NCBI RefSeq assembly: GCF_030269485.1
Contig: NZ_BSTL01000006.1
Location: 372,001 to 436,000, forward strand
Source: Actinoplanes sp. NBRC 103695
GTDB lineage: Bacteria > Actinomycetota > Actinomycetes > Mycobacteriales > Micromonosporaceae
Length of the DNA stretch: 64,000 nucleotides
Direction: 5' to 3'
The translations under genes were made by a program, and so were the position numbers. Of this stretch, positions 50,352-59,257 are shown one piece after another (position 1 is the stretch's first letter; every line of letters starts with the position of its first letter). The notes beneath the pieces are model-generated. The model worked only from the letters and a program-made list of their open reading frames with translations. It was not told the DNA's origin and did not search any database.

Positions 50352-51458
50352 TTAGGCCAGCGCCGCCATGATGATGCGCTGGGCCCGGACCGGCTGGTCG
50401 CCGCCCATGCGCAGCGTGTTCACCGAGTAGACGAGCCGCCGGGACAGGTCACGGCTGGCGCCCATGCCGTTGTTGTAGCCCGGCCGGTCCCCGCTCTTGA
50501 CCCACAGCACCTGCCCACCCGTCTCGAACCGGGTCAGCCCGGCGGAGTACACGGCCGGCTTGCCGGTGCCGAAGTCGCGCACCGCCGGAACGGTGAACAT
50601 CTCCTCCAGCTGGGTCGCCGGGACCAGCCGGCCGCTGAACAGGGCGACCATGAGCCGGTCCAGGTCACCGGTCGTCGAGATGATCTCGGCGGCCGACCAC
50701 TGCAGCGACGGGTTGGCCAGCGTGACGTCACGCCAGCCGCCGGCCGTCGCCTCGTAGCCGTGCACGTGCGGCCCGGGGATCCGGACGTCGTCGCCCGGCG
50801 TGCTGGTGCCGCTCAGGTGCAACGGTCGGATGATCCGGCGGTTCACCTCGTCGGCCCAGCGGTGGCCGGTCACCCTCTCGACGACCACGCCGGCCAGGAT
50901 GTAGTCGGCGTTGCCGTAGCGCTGGTAGGTGCCCGGCTCGAACGCCAGGGGGATGCTGAGGTCGAGCTGGCTGCCCGGCGCCCAGTGGTCGTAACGGTGC
51001 TCGAAGAACCAGTCGGGCGTCTTGTGCGGCAGTTCCCGCCCGTTGATCCCGCTGGTGAACGTGAGCAGCTGACGGACAGTGATCGGCGCGTACGACGCGG
51101 GCAGGAACCCGGGCGCGTACTGCTGGACGGTGCCGTCCAGGCTCAGCCGGCCCTCCGCCGCCAGCTGCAGGACCACGGTGGCGGTGAACACCTTCGTCAT
51201 CGAACCGATCCGGAACCGGCTGTCGGGACTCGGCCGGCGGTCCGCGCGTACGGAAATCCGCCCGGCCGTGCCCGACCAGCTGCCCGCCGTTCCTCGAACC
51301 TGGACCACCGCCGCGCTGACCTCGTCGTCGGGCACGTCGTCGAGGGCCGCCTCCAGCGCGGCGGTATCGAGTGACTCGGGAGCCGGAGCGGCCATCGCCG
51401 CGCCTGGCGCGGCCAGGACCAGCACGGCCGTCAGTGCGTGAAGGGGGAGAAATCGCAT
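50352..51458 (-). CDS. Secreted serine hydrolase, class C beta-lactamase / D-Ala-D-Ala carboxypeptidase family
   Basis: Exported enzyme of 368 residues. The signal peptide is LHALTAVLVLAAPGAAMAAP. The catalytic SxxK is in RIGSMTKVFTA, the YxN in YQRYGNADYILAG, and a third motif near VKSGDRPGYNNG takes the place of KTG. Members hydrolyse D-amino-acid peptides or esters. It is directly upstream of nothing obvious and ends ten bases from the kinase gene start, so it may be read through into the two-component pair. Confidence 0.9.
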   Translation of the reverse strand: MRFLPLHALTAVLVLAAPGAAMAAPAPESLDTAALEAALDDVPDDEVSAAVVQVRGTAGSWSGTAGRISVRADRRPSPDSRFRIGSMTKVFTATVVLQLAAEGRLSLDGTVQQYAPGFLPASYAPITVRQLLTFTSGINGRELPHKTPDWFFEHRYDHWAPGSQLDLSIPLAFEPGTYQRYGNADYILAGVVVERVTGHRWADEVNRRIIRPLHLSGTSTPGDDVRIPGPHVHGYEATAGGWRDVTLANPSLQWSAAEIISTTGDLDRLMVALFSGRLVPATQLEEMFTVPAVRDFGTGKPAVYSAGLTRFETGGQVLWVKSGDRPGYNNGMGASRDLSRRLVYSVNTLRMGGDQPVRAQRIIMAALA

Positions 51459-51499
51459 GCGTCGAGCCTTCCGTCCACTGTGGCGCAGACGAATCCGGC

Positions 51500-51720
51500 A
51501 ATTGCCCTGAGCGAGCCCCTAGATGTTCGTCGGCCGCTCCAGGTTCTCGGGGTAGCGGCCAGGCCAGGGCGATCGGTGCCGGGGTGGCGTCGTGGCGTGC
51601 CGCGATGAGGCCGAGCAGCTCCACCAGCGTCAGGTTGGTCTCCCGGGCGGCGGCGTCGAACCGCGGGATCATCCGGCGGATGTCGTCGCCACGGCACGAG
51701 GTCCGGGCCGGCCGCGCTGG
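51500..51720 (-). pseudogene. Aldo/keto reductase C-terminal remnant
   Basis: The frame holds MIPRFDAAARETNLTLVELL, then IAARHDATPAPIALAWPLPR, which matches the C-terminal helices of aldo/keto reductases (RFxxEAxxxNLxLVexLxxIAxxxxxTPAQIALAWLL). After IALAW the similarity breaks off and another frame ends at a stop. No barrel core remains. End points are approximate. Confidence 0.6.
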
Positions 51721-52923
51721 TCAGCCGCCTGAGCCACCCTCGTCGGGCGCGACGCCGGTGATGGCCTGGACCTCGCGCCCGATCATCTCCACCAGCGGTC
51801 CGCCGTCGCGGTTGCTGAGGATGACGCCGACCCAGCCGGTGTCCGGGTAGATGCTCCAGTTGGCGCCGACGCCGGGGTTGCCACCGGCACGCTCGTAGAT
51901 CCACTGGCCGCCGGTGATCTGGACCGCCAGGCCGTACGCCCCGAACGACGCCGGGCCGTGCGGCAGCTTGGCGGCGAAGAGGACGTCGGCCCACGGCCGG
52001 TCCAGCACGGTGCCGCCGGCCAGGCCGTGCGCGTACCGCACCAGGTCCGGCGCGCTGGCGAAGCCGCCGTCGCCGGGGGCGTCGATGAAGGCGCGGCCGG
52101 GGTTCTTGCCCAGGATGTAGTCGTAAGGGCTGCCCTGGTCCAGGTTGCGCACGGCGTCCACCCGGCCGCCTCCGGCCACCTCCATGTACGGGTGCGCGAG
52201 GCGCTTGTCGGTGAGCCATCGCGGCCGGGTGTAGAACCCCGACCCGGTCATGCCGGCGCGGCGGAAGATGTTCTCCTCGACGTAGTCCCAGTACGTCTTG
52301 CCGGTCACGGCCTCCACGATCAGCGCCGGAATGGTGATCTCGGGCTCCGCGTGGGTCGTGGTGGGCAGGCCGGGTACGCCCACCAGCTTCGACTGCCGGG
52401 CCCGCCGCACGTAGTACTCGTGCACCTCGTCCCGGCTCTGGAAGACGCGCTCCACGTCCTCGGCGGGAGCCTCCAGCCCGGACGTGCCGGAGAGCAGCTG
52501 GTGGATGGTCACCCGTTCGGCGATGTCGGCGTCGAAGCCGGTCAGGTGCTTGCCCACCGTGTCCGACAGCGCCAGCCTGCCCCGCTGCGCCAGCTGCAGG
52601 ACCGCCACCGGGAGGAACGGCTTGCCCGCCGAACTGAGACTGAACGCGGTGCCCTCGTGGTTGCGGATGCCTCTCTCCTGGTCGGCCATGCCGTAGCTGC
52701 GGGACAACACGGTCCGGCCGCGGTGCGACAGCAGCACCACGCCGGAGAACCTGCCCTCGGCGGCCAGCCCCGCCACGTACCGGTCGTAGGCGCCACCGGG
52801 CAGGGTGTCCCGCGGGATCCGGTCGCTCACGGCACGAGGGGCGGCAGAGGCGGCGAACGGCACGGCGCCGAGCGCGGCCAGCACGGAACGCCTCCGCATC
52901 GGGGACTCGTCGATGGGTTTCAT
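51721..52923 (-). CDS. Serine hydrolase (beta-lactamase-like), possibly exported
   Basis: Enzyme of 400 residues in the class C beta-lactamase fold. After a short N-terminus, MRRRSVLAALGAVPFAASAAP looks like a signal peptide, possibly a weak Tat type. The SxxK motif is SLSSAGKPFLP (Ser-Ala-Gly-Lys) and a Tyr-containing second motif lies near AEPEITIPALIVEAVTG. The HIQLL-type box is VTIHQLLSGTSGL. The third motif is YERAGGNPGVGANW. Paralogous to, but clearly distinct from, the enzyme at 50352-51458. Substrate unknown. Confidence 0.85.
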   Translation of the reverse strand: MKPIDESPMRRRSVLAALGAVPFAASAAPRAVSDRIPRDTLPGGAYDRYVAGLAAEGRFSGVVLLSHRGRTVLSRSYGMADQERGIRNHEGTAFSLSSAGKPFLPVAVLQLAQRGRLALSDTVGKHLTGFDADIAERVTIHQLLSGTSGLEAPAEDVERVFQSRDEVHEYYVRRARQSKLVGVPGLPTTTHAEPEITIPALIVEAVTGKTYWDYVEENIFRRAGMTGSGFYTRPRWLTDKRLAHPYMEVAGGGRVDAVRNLDQGSPYDYILGKNPGRAFIDAPGDGGFASAPDLVRYAHGLAGGTVLDRPWADVLFAAKLPHGPASFGAYGLAVQITGGQWIYERAGGNPGVGANWSIYPDTGWVGVILSNRDGGPLVEMIGREVQAITGVAPDEGGSGG

Positions 52924-53007
52924 GCCTCCACTGAAGACCGGGGACTGTTGCGGTGGCGTAAGCGGTTTTCGATATGCCCGCGATACCCGAGGTGAGAGGC
53001 TGGGCGC

Positions 53008-53445
53008 ATGACGACGACCTTGTCCTCGGCCTGGGAGCTGAGCCGCGCGGATTCCGGGCTCGCGATCGTGTCCACGCTCCGCGCCGACCGGACGATCCAG
53101 GCCTCCCTGGTCAACACCGGGATCATCACGCGCGGCGAGCCGGTGCTGGCCTTCGTCACGTACGGGCGGGTGAAGCTCGCCAATCTCCGGGAGCGGCCGC
53201 AGGTGACCGTGGCCTTCCGCAACGGCTGGCAGTGGGCGGCGGTCGAGGGCCGCGCCGAGCTGATCGGCCCGGACGACCCCCGCCCCGACGTCGACGCCGA
53301 GGGCCTCCGCCTGCTGCTGCGCGAGATCTTCACCGCCGCGGGCGGCAACCATGACGACTGGGACGAATACGACCGCACGATGGTCGAGCAGCGCCGCACG
53401 GCCGCCCTGATCACGCCGTCCCGGGTCTACTCCAACGCTCAGTAG
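53008..53445 (+). CDS. PPOX-class flavin/F420-dependent protein
   Basis: Split-barrel protein of 145 residues: LAIVSTLRADRTIQASLVNTG, VLAFVTYGRVKLANLRERPQ, VTVAFRNGWQWAAVEGRAEL and MVEQRRTAALITPSRVY. This is the TIGR03618-like actinobacterial group that binds F420 or flavin. A second member of the same subgroup lies at 61864-62304. It overlaps the convergent aldo/keto reductase gene by seven bases. Confidence 0.9.
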   Translation: MTTTLSSAWELSRADSGLAIVSTLRADRTIQASLVNTGIITRGEPVLAFVTYGRVKLANLRERPQVTVAFRNGWQWAAVEGRAELIGPDDPRPDVDAEGLRLLLREIFTAAGGNHDDWDEYDRTMVEQRRTAALITPSRVYSNAQ

Positions 53446-54521
53446 CGGACGTCGCTCGCCAGCAGCGGCGGGTAGACAGCGGACGACTCGCCGTCGATGG
53501 TGGTGCCCCCGAACTGCAGCATGGTCCGCATCTCGCCGTGCAGCGAGGCTGGGTAGCCCAGGACCGGCGCCGACACCGTGTCCAGGCGGGACAGCTGGTC
53601 GGCCGTCAGCGTCAGGTCGAGCGCGGCCAGGTTGTCCTCGAGGTGTTCGAAGCGGCGCGCCCCGACGATCGGGACCACGGTGCCGGGGCGGGCGCGCAGC
53701 CAGGCCAGCGCCACCGCCGCCGGGGAGGCGTGCTGCTCGGCGGCCACCGCGGCGACCGCCTCGATGACGTCGAACTCGGCGTCGCTCGGACGGCCGACGT
53801 ACGCGGTGCGGGCCGAGTCGGCGCCGCTCCCGTTCCGCCGGTACTTGCCCGACAGGAAGCCGTTGCGCAGCGGGCTCCACGGCGTCAGCGCGATCCCCTG
53901 GTCGTGGGCGAACGGCACGATCTCCGATTCCACCGTACGGGCGAGCAGCGAGTACTCGACCTGCAGTGCGATGAGCGGGGTCCAGCCGCGCAGCAGCGCC
54001 GTGGTCTGCGCCTGCGCCGTCACCCACGCGGGCGTGTTGGAGAACCCGATGTACCGGATCTTCCCGGCCCGGACCAGGTCGTCAAGCGTCCGCAGGGTCT
54101 CCTCGATCGGGGTGTTGCGGTCCCAGTTGTGCAGCCAGTAGAGGTCGATGTGGCCGGTCCGCATCCGGCGCAGCGACTCGTCCAGCTGGGCGACGATCGA
54201 GCCCCGCCCGGCGCCGCCGCCGTTCGGATCGCCGGGGTGCATGTTGAAGAAGAACTTCGTGGCCAGCACCACCCGGTCGCGGCGGCCCGGCTGGCGGGCG
54301 AAGAAGTCACCGAGGATCTTCTCCGAGTGGCCGTTGGTGTAGAAGTTCGCGGTGTCGATGAAGTTGCCGCCCCGGTCCAGGTACGCGGCGAGGATCTTCT
54401 CCGATTCCTCCACGGAGCTGCCGGCGCCGGGCGGATCCTCTCCGAAGTTCATCGCGCCGAGGGCGAACGGGCTGACGCGGAGTCCGGAGCGGCCGAGGGT
54501 CACATAGTGGTCGAGAGGCAT
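53439..54521 (-). CDS. Aldo/keto reductase
   Basis: NADPH-dependent (beta/alpha)8 oxidoreductase of 360 residues. The N-terminal YVTLGRSGLRVSPFALGAMNFG, catalytic Asp/Tyr in GGNFIDTANFYTNGHSE, Lys in ATKFFF and His in YWLHNWDR complete the AKR tetrad. Cofactor-binding residues lie in VPIVGARRFEHLEDNLAAL. The C-terminus is longer than usual (MLQFGGTTIDGE...). Divergent from an AraC regulator that may control it. Confidence 0.92.
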   Translation of the reverse strand: MPLDHYVTLGRSGLRVSPFALGAMNFGEDPPGAGSSVEESEKILAAYLDRGGNFIDTANFYTNGHSEKILGDFFARQPGRRDRVVLATKFFFNMHPGDPNGGGAGRGSIVAQLDESLRRMRTGHIDLYWLHNWDRNTPIEETLRTLDDLVRAGKIRYIGFSNTPAWVTAQAQTTALLRGWTPLIALQVEYSLLARTVESEIVPFAHDQGIALTPWSPLRNGFLSGKYRRNGSGADSARTAYVGRPSDAEFDVIEAVAAVAAEQHASPAAVALAWLRARPGTVVPIVGARRFEHLEDNLAALDLTLTADQLSRLDTVSAPVLGYPASLHGEMRTMLQFGGTTIDGESSAVYPPLLASDVRY

Positions 54522-54560
54522 GTGAACAGCCTGCCGCCGATGCGGCCGGCGAGGTAGGCC

Positions 54561-55451
54561 GTGCGAACGCGACTCTTGCACGATCCTGCCGTTGTGGGGT
54601 TTTCTGTGCAGGTGGACTTGAGCGAGCTGGTCGAAGCACATTCGCGGGCTGACATGCGTACCCGAATCTCCGGTCTGTGGTTGTCCAGGGTGACCACCAC
54701 CGAGCCGGAGTATTCGCTGACCGACCCGATGCTGGTCGTGATGGTGCGAGGCGGGAAGCGTCTTCTGCTGGGCGACCGGGTGTACGAGTACCGCACCGGC
54801 CAGTGTCTCCTGGTGACCACCGGGCTGCCGGTGACCGGCCACTTCTTCGACACGCCCGCGCTTGGTGTGGCCCTCACCCTGCGGCCGGAGGGGATCGCGC
54901 CGCTGCTGCTCGCCGCCCCGCCTGTCCCCCGCTCGTCCGGCGCGGCCGCGATCGCCACCTTCGAGATCGGGCCCGGTCTGCTCGACGCGGTGACCCGGCT
55001 GGTGCGCCTGCTCGACCAGCCGGGCGACATCGAAATGCTGGCGCCGCTGTACGAACGCGAGATCCTGTGGCGCCTGCTCACCGGCCCGCACGGCGACGTG
55101 CTGCGGCAGATCGCGCTCGCGGACAGCAGCCTCGCTCACATCAACCGGGCGATCACCTGGCTGCGCGACAACTACGCCGAGCCGACGAGGGTCGACGACC
55201 TGGCCCGCCTGGCCGGCATGAGCACGTCCGCCTTCCACCGCCACTTCCGCGACGTCACGGCGATGAGCCCGCTGCAGTTCCAGAAACGCCTGCGCCTCCA
55301 GGAGGCCCGCGCCCTGCTGCTGGCCCGCCCCGACGACGTGGCCGGCGTGGGCCACCTGGTGGGTTACGACAGCCCGTCCCAGTTCAGCCGGGAGTACCGC
55401 CGCCTGTTCGGCGCGCCACCCGGGCGGGACGCCGCACGCCTGCGCGGGTGA
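54561..55451 (+). CDS. AraC-family transcriptional regulator
   Basis: Regulator of up to 296 residues. The N-terminal half is the AraC_N cupin-like ligand domain (RTRISGLWLSRVTTTEPEY, YEYRTGQCLLVTTGLPVTG). The C-terminal double HTH reads ITWLRDNYAEPTRVDDLARL, then MSTSAFHRHFRDVTAMSPLQ, and ends with YDSPSQFSREYRRLFG. GTG codons at 54561, 54606 and 54612 are all in frame; the first is given here, but similarity fits a start nearer 54606. The adjacent divergent aldo/keto reductase is the likely target. Confidence 0.9.
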   Translation: MRTRLLHDPAVVGFSVQVDLSELVEAHSRADMRTRISGLWLSRVTTTEPEYSLTDPMLVVMVRGGKRLLLGDRVYEYRTGQCLLVTTGLPVTGHFFDTPALGVALTLRPEGIAPLLLAAPPVPRSSGAAAIATFEIGPGLLDAVTRLVRLLDQPGDIEMLAPLYEREILWRLLTGPHGDVLRQIALADSSLAHINRAITWLRDNYAEPTRVDDLARLAGMSTSAFHRHFRDVTAMSPLQFQKRLRLQEARALLLARPDDVAGVGHLVGYDSPSQFSREYRRLFGAPPGRDAARLRG

Positions 55452-55549
55452 TGTTTCCGGCGTCATCGATACGACACACGTGACGGCTGAACCGGGTGGG
55501 TGTCTTTTCCGTATCGCTGGGTGATCGCCTCGCGTGACGGGAGAGTCGC

Positions 55550-56503
55550 ATGGACGCAACCCCCGGCAACGGCACTGAGTCGCTGCCCACCATCTCGGAG
55601 TACTGGCCGGATCTCCCCCATCGCATCGCCGAAGCGGACTACTACTCCGAAGAGCCGACGGTGCCGTTCCCCCAAGTCCCCGCGTCCGGGCGCCCGACGC
55701 TGCCGCTCCCCCCGATCCCGATGCAGCTGCCGCCGCCCCCTCGCCCTCCCCGCCGCCGCAAGCGCCGTGGCCGGGTCGTGGTCTCCGCCCTGGCCGTGGT
55801 CGCCCTGGCCGCCGGCGGGACCTACCTCTACACGCAACGACCTGCGGCCGGCCCTCCCGCGGCGGCCGCACCGAGCGCCGCCGCCGCCCCGCAGATCGTC
55901 ACGGCGCCGCTGGACGACCGGAAAGCCGCGGTGTTCGTGCTGGCCAGCAACGCGTCCGCCGTCCGCGTCCGGGCCGGCGACACCGAGACCGACCTGTTCC
56001 GGGTGAGCAGCCCGCCGGGCGGCAGCGTGCGCCCCGAGACGAAGCTGTCCGGCGACACCGCCAGCCTGACCCTGATCGCCACCGGCGCGCCCGGCCCCGA
56101 GGCGGTCGACGTGCTGCTCTCCGCCGAGGTGCGCTGGACGCTGCGGGTCGACGCGGCCATCAACAGCGCCGACATCGACATCAGCAAGGCCGGCGTGGAC
56201 CGGGTTGAGCTGGCCGGCGACGCCGCCGACATCCTGCTGCGCCTGCCGGCCCCGAGCGAAACCCTTCCGGTCCAGGTCACCGGTGACATCAACCGTTTGA
56301 CGCTCTCGGCGGGTGGCGCGGCCCCGGTCCGGGTCCGGGCCCGCGGCGGCGCCGGCAGCGCCGAGATCGAGGGCAAACTGGTCCGCGGGGTCGCCCGGAA
56401 CACCGTGTTCGAGCCCGGGGCGTGGCGTGGCGCCGACGACCGGGTGGACGTCGACGTGCGCGCCGGGCTCGGCCGGATCAGTGTCGAGAATCAACCCGGC
56501 TGA
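55550..56503 (+). CDS. Single-TM protein with proline-rich cytoplasmic part and extracytoplasmic beta domain
   Basis: Unrecognised protein of 317 residues. Residues 1-70 are acidic then proline-rich (LPPIPMQLPPPPRPPRRRKRRG), a TM helix follows (VVVSALAVVALAAGGTYLY), then an Ala/Pro linker and about 200 residues of regularly repeated short strands with Asp/Val/Ala alternation (SADIDISKAGVDRVELAGDA, VTGDINRLTLSAGG) resembling DUF4097-like beta-helix adhesin domains. Proline-rich cytoplasmic segments in such proteins can be interaction platforms. No partner is adjacent. Confidence 0.8.
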   Translation: MDATPGNGTESLPTISEYWPDLPHRIAEADYYSEEPTVPFPQVPASGRPTLPLPPIPMQLPPPPRPPRRRKRRGRVVVSALAVVALAAGGTYLYTQRPAAGPPAAAAPSAAAAPQIVTAPLDDRKAAVFVLASNASAVRVRAGDTETDLFRVSSPPGGSVRPETKLSGDTASLTLIATGAPGPEAVDVLLSAEVRWTLRVDAAINSADIDISKAGVDRVELAGDAADILLRLPAPSETLPVQVTGDINRLTLSAGGAAPVRVRARGGAGSAEIEGKLVRGVARNTVFEPGAWRGADDRVDVDVRAGLGRISVENQPG

Positions 56504-56618
56504 CCGGCCTCCGCCTGTGGACAACCGCGAATTCCGCCGTTCCCCGCGCTACGTTGACCGCCCACCCAGTGCCGGGGCGGGGGTGGCGGCGGGGCCCGAG
56601 TTGATCTTGAAATGCGGC

Positions 56619-57330
56619 TCAGTTGCCGACGCCCAGAGCTGACATGAAGGCCGACGGGTATCGGTCGCCCCGGGCCGCTCCCGCCGGGACGGCCTTCTCG
56701 ATCTCGGCCAGGTCGTCGGGGCTGAGCGTCACGTCGAGCGACGGCAGCGCCTCGGCCAGCCGCTCGCGGGTGCGCGCGCCTACCAGCGGGACGATGTCCG
56801 CGCCCTGCGCCGCCACCCAGGCGATCGCCAGCTGCGCCACCGGGTGGCCGGCCGCGGCGGCCACCCGGCCCAGGGCCGACGCCAGGGCCAGGTTGTGCTC
56901 GACGTTGCCGTCGGCGAAGCGCGGCATCATCGTGCGCAGGTCGCCGGGCACGGCCGGACCGGTGCCCCATCGGCCGGAGAGCAGGCCACGGCTCAGCACG
57001 CCGCACGCGGTCATGCCGATGCCCAGTTCCCGCAGCGTGGGCAGCACCTCGTGCTCGACGGCCCGGGACATCAGGGAGTACTCGATCTGCAGGTCGGCCA
57101 CCGGGTGCACGGCGTTGGCCCGGCGGATCGTGGCCGCGTCGACCTCGGACCGGCCGAGGTGCCGCACGTAGCCGGCGTCGATCATCTCCTTGATCGCGCC
57201 GACCGTGTCCTCGATCGGGACGGCCGGGTCGGGCCGCGCGGGACGGTAGATGTCGATGTGGTCGACCCCCAGGCGGGCCATCGAGTACGCGAGGAAGTTG
57301 CGCACCGCCTCCGGCCGGTTGTCCTGCGGC
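56619..57330 (-). pseudogene. Aldo/keto reductase lacking its N-terminus
   Basis: What remains begins at DNRPEAVRNFLAYSMARLGV and continues normally (IDIYRPARPDPAVPIEDTVG, LQIEYSLMSRAVEHEVLP, GMTACGVLSRGLLSG, IVPLVGARTRERLAEALPSL). The first 90-100 residues with the Asp, Tyr and Lys of the active site are gone. The cut lies at about 57330, directly against a beheaded MmyB-type regulator on the other strand. An ATG at 57305 could still start a 228-residue, inactive protein. Confidence 0.8.
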
Positions 57331-57334
57331 GCCG

Positions 57335-57777
57335 GCGATCGGCGCTACGCCGCGTACCGCTGGTTCACCGAACCGCAGGTCCACGCACCCGGGGAGCGCG
57401 AGTCGCACGCCCGCCAGATGGTGGCCGACCTGCGCGCGACGGCGGGCCGACGGGCGGGCGATCCGGTGGTGACCGGGCTGGTCGAGCGGCTCCGGGCGGC
57501 GAGCGCCGACTTCCGGCGGCTGTGGTCCGAGCACGAGGTGGCGGTGCGCCGAGCCGACCGCAAGACGCTGATGAACGCGCGGGTCGGGCCGCTGCTGATG
57601 GACTGCGAGACCCTGATGACGCCCGACCAGGGTCAGCAGTTGCTGGTGCTGACCCCGGCCGGCGGCGAGTCCCGCGAGCGGCTGGCGCTGTTACGGGTGC
57701 TCGGCACGCAGGAGTTCCCGGTCAGGGCGGCGGACGAAGGCGTACGCGCAAAGCCTTTGAACTCGGAACCGGGGTGA
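57335..57777 (+). pseudogene. XRE/MmyB-type regulator lacking its N-terminal HTH
   Basis: Encodes only the C-terminal MmyB-like ligand domain: YAAYRWFTEPQVHAPGERES, HARQMVADLRATAGRRAGDP, DFRRLWSEHEVAVRRADRKT, LLMDCETLMTPDQGQQLLVL and ALLRVLGTQEFPV. The helix-turn-helix (about 120 residues) that normally precedes it is missing. Full-length genes of this type are usually divergent from an SDR or AKR gene, as the truncated AKR next door would have been. Confidence 0.8.
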
Positions 57778-58540
57778 GCGCGACCCGGAACCACTGGAGG
57801 GTCAGCCGCCGGTCGGGGAAGTTGAGCGAGCGCAACGTCCACGTGCCGTCGCTCGCGGGCTCGGGGCAGAACGTGGCGTCCTCGCGGAACAGGCGGGTGG
57901 TGTCGTTCCTGTTCAGCAGCAGCAGGAAGTCGCGGTGCCGCAGGTAGAAGCCGTCGATGTTCGACGACTCGAAGGACAGGCAGCCGTCGCCGGCCAGTCC
58001 TTCGCGCACCACGAACGTGGCGTCGGCCCGGTCCAGGGCGCGGCTGGCGCTGCCGATCTTCTCGAGCTGGGCCACGAAGTTGCGATGTCGCACCAGGACG
58101 CCCGGTCGCTCGGCGAACTCCAGCGCGGCTTTCCTGCCCAGCCAGGCCGACCAGGGCGGTTTCGGCTTTTCCGGCTTCTCGGGGGAAGAAGTCGGCCGGG
58201 TGGGCGTGGGGTCATCCGGCGCGGGTGGGGACGCGACGGCGAACCGGGCCGGAGGCTCCACTGTGGAGGGCGACGCCGACGGCAGCGGTTCCATCGGAAT
58301 GGGGATCACCTGAACGGGTGACGGTGGGGACAGCGCGGGCATCGATCCGAACGGGAACGGGGTGGCGCGCACCTCGAGCGGGTCGGCGCCCCGCCGCGGC
58401 GACAGCGTGAGCGTGACCAGCACGGCGAGCGCCGTCACGGCCGCGATCAGCAGACCCCAGAAGGTCAGAGTGTCCCGCTCCCCGCGCAGCACATCGCGAA
58501 TGAACGTCAAGGTATTCCTCGAATCACGCACCGCCGCCAC
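57722..58540 (-). CDS. Membrane-anchored AbfB-domain protein
   Basis: Protein of 272 residues: short cytoplasmic N-terminus, one TM helix (LTFWGLLIAAVTALAVLVTLTL), a Pro/Ser/Thr-rich linker of about 90 residues (FPFGSMPALSPPSPVQVIPI), then a beta-trefoil AbfB domain outside the cell (LEFAERPGVLVRHRNFVAQL, SRALDRADATFVVREGLAG, LSFESSNIDGFYLRHRDFLL). AbfB domains bind arabinofuranose side chains; here no catalytic domain is attached, so wall or polysaccharide binding is the likely role. The 3' end overlaps the regulator remnant by 56 bases. Confidence 0.85.
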   Translation of the reverse strand: MAAVRDSRNTLTFIRDVLRGERDTLTFWGLLIAAVTALAVLVTLTLSPRRGADPLEVRATPFPFGSMPALSPPSPVQVIPIPMEPLPSASPSTVEPPARFAVASPPAPDDPTPTRPTSSPEKPEKPKPPWSAWLGRKAALEFAERPGVLVRHRNFVAQLEKIGSASRALDRADATFVVREGLAGDGCLSFESSNIDGFYLRHRDFLLLLNRNDTTRLFREDATFCPEPASDGTWTLRSLNFPDRRLTLQWFRVALTPVPSSKALRVRLRPPP

Positions 58541-58599
58541 GGCAAGGCTCGAATGAGGGGCTACGCAATCCTGGTGGATCTACACCTTGCACGCAAGAG

Positions 58600-59160
58600 C
58601 TAACCGTCCGCTTCGGAGGCGCGCAGACCGTCGAGGACGACCGCGCGCAGGCGCTTCGACCGGACTTCCCGCTCGCCCGGCGTCAGCAGGGAAAGGTAGC
58701 CGATGAGCAGGACCACGTCGCGGGCGTCGACGTCGGCGCGTACGGTCCCCGCGGCCCGGCCGGCGGCGAGCAGCAGATCGAGGGCCTCGGCGATCCGGCG
58801 GTGGCTGTGCTCGGTGGCGTCGGCGCGCATCGCCGCCTCGACCGCGGCGAAGACGCCCTGCTTCACCCAGGCGTACTCCTCCACCCGCTCCAGCCAGCGC
58901 TCCATCGCCTCGGCCGCGGGCAGGTCGCGCACCAGGTCGGCGGCCGCGTCGCACATCTCGTCGACATCGCGGCGGTAGACCTCCAGCAGGAGCGCCTCCC
59001 GGGTCGGGAAGTGCCGGTAGAGCGTGCCCTGGCCGACGCCGGCCGCCTTCGCGATCTCGTTCAGCCGCACGTCACCCACGGTGGCGGCGTCGCTGACGAC
59101 CTCCCGCGCCACCTGCAGGATGCGGGCACGGTTCTCGGTGGCGTCCGCGCGTGGGGGCAC
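58600..59160 (-). CDS. TetR-family repressor divergent from an SDR gene
   Basis: Repressor of 186 residues. HTH: ATENRARILQVAREVVSDAA, then IAKAAGVGQGTLYRHFPTRE. The C-terminal helical domain (MERWLERVEEYAWVKQGVFA, LIGYLSLLTPGEREV) is of the common TetR_C_33-like type. I choose GTG 59160 (MPPRADATEN): GGAGGA lies eight bases upstream, and longer frames would run through operator 1. It very likely represses itself and the SDR gene through the two operator copies between them. Confidence 0.9.
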   Translation of the reverse strand: MPPRADATENRARILQVAREVVSDAATVGDVRLNEIAKAAGVGQGTLYRHFPTREALLLEVYRRDVDEMCDAAADLVRDLPAAEAMERWLERVEEYAWVKQGVFAAVEAAMRADATEHSHRRIAEALDLLLAAGRAAGTVRADVDARDVVLLIGYLSLLTPGEREVRSKRLRAVVLDGLRASEADG

Positions 59161-59184
59161 CGTCTCACTCCTCCGGCTGGCGTA

Positions 59185-59202
59185 AGCGGACACGTGTCCG
59201 CT
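59185..59202. promoter_or_regulatory. TetR operator copy 1
   Basis: AGCGGACACGTGTCCGCT is a perfect 18-bp palindrome in the 97-base divergent promoter region. Confidence 0.85.
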
Positions 59203-59216
59203 AGTGTCGGTCGAGT

Positions 59217-59236
59217 AAGCGGACACGCGTCCGCTT
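59217..59236. promoter_or_regulatory. TetR operator copy 2
   Basis: AAGCGGACACGCGTCCGCTT repeats the same palindrome with one central mismatch. The two centres are 33 bases apart, about three helical turns, so dimers would bind the same face of the DNA. Confidence 0.85.
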
Positions 59237-59257
59237 CCCTATCGAGGAGGTTACGCC

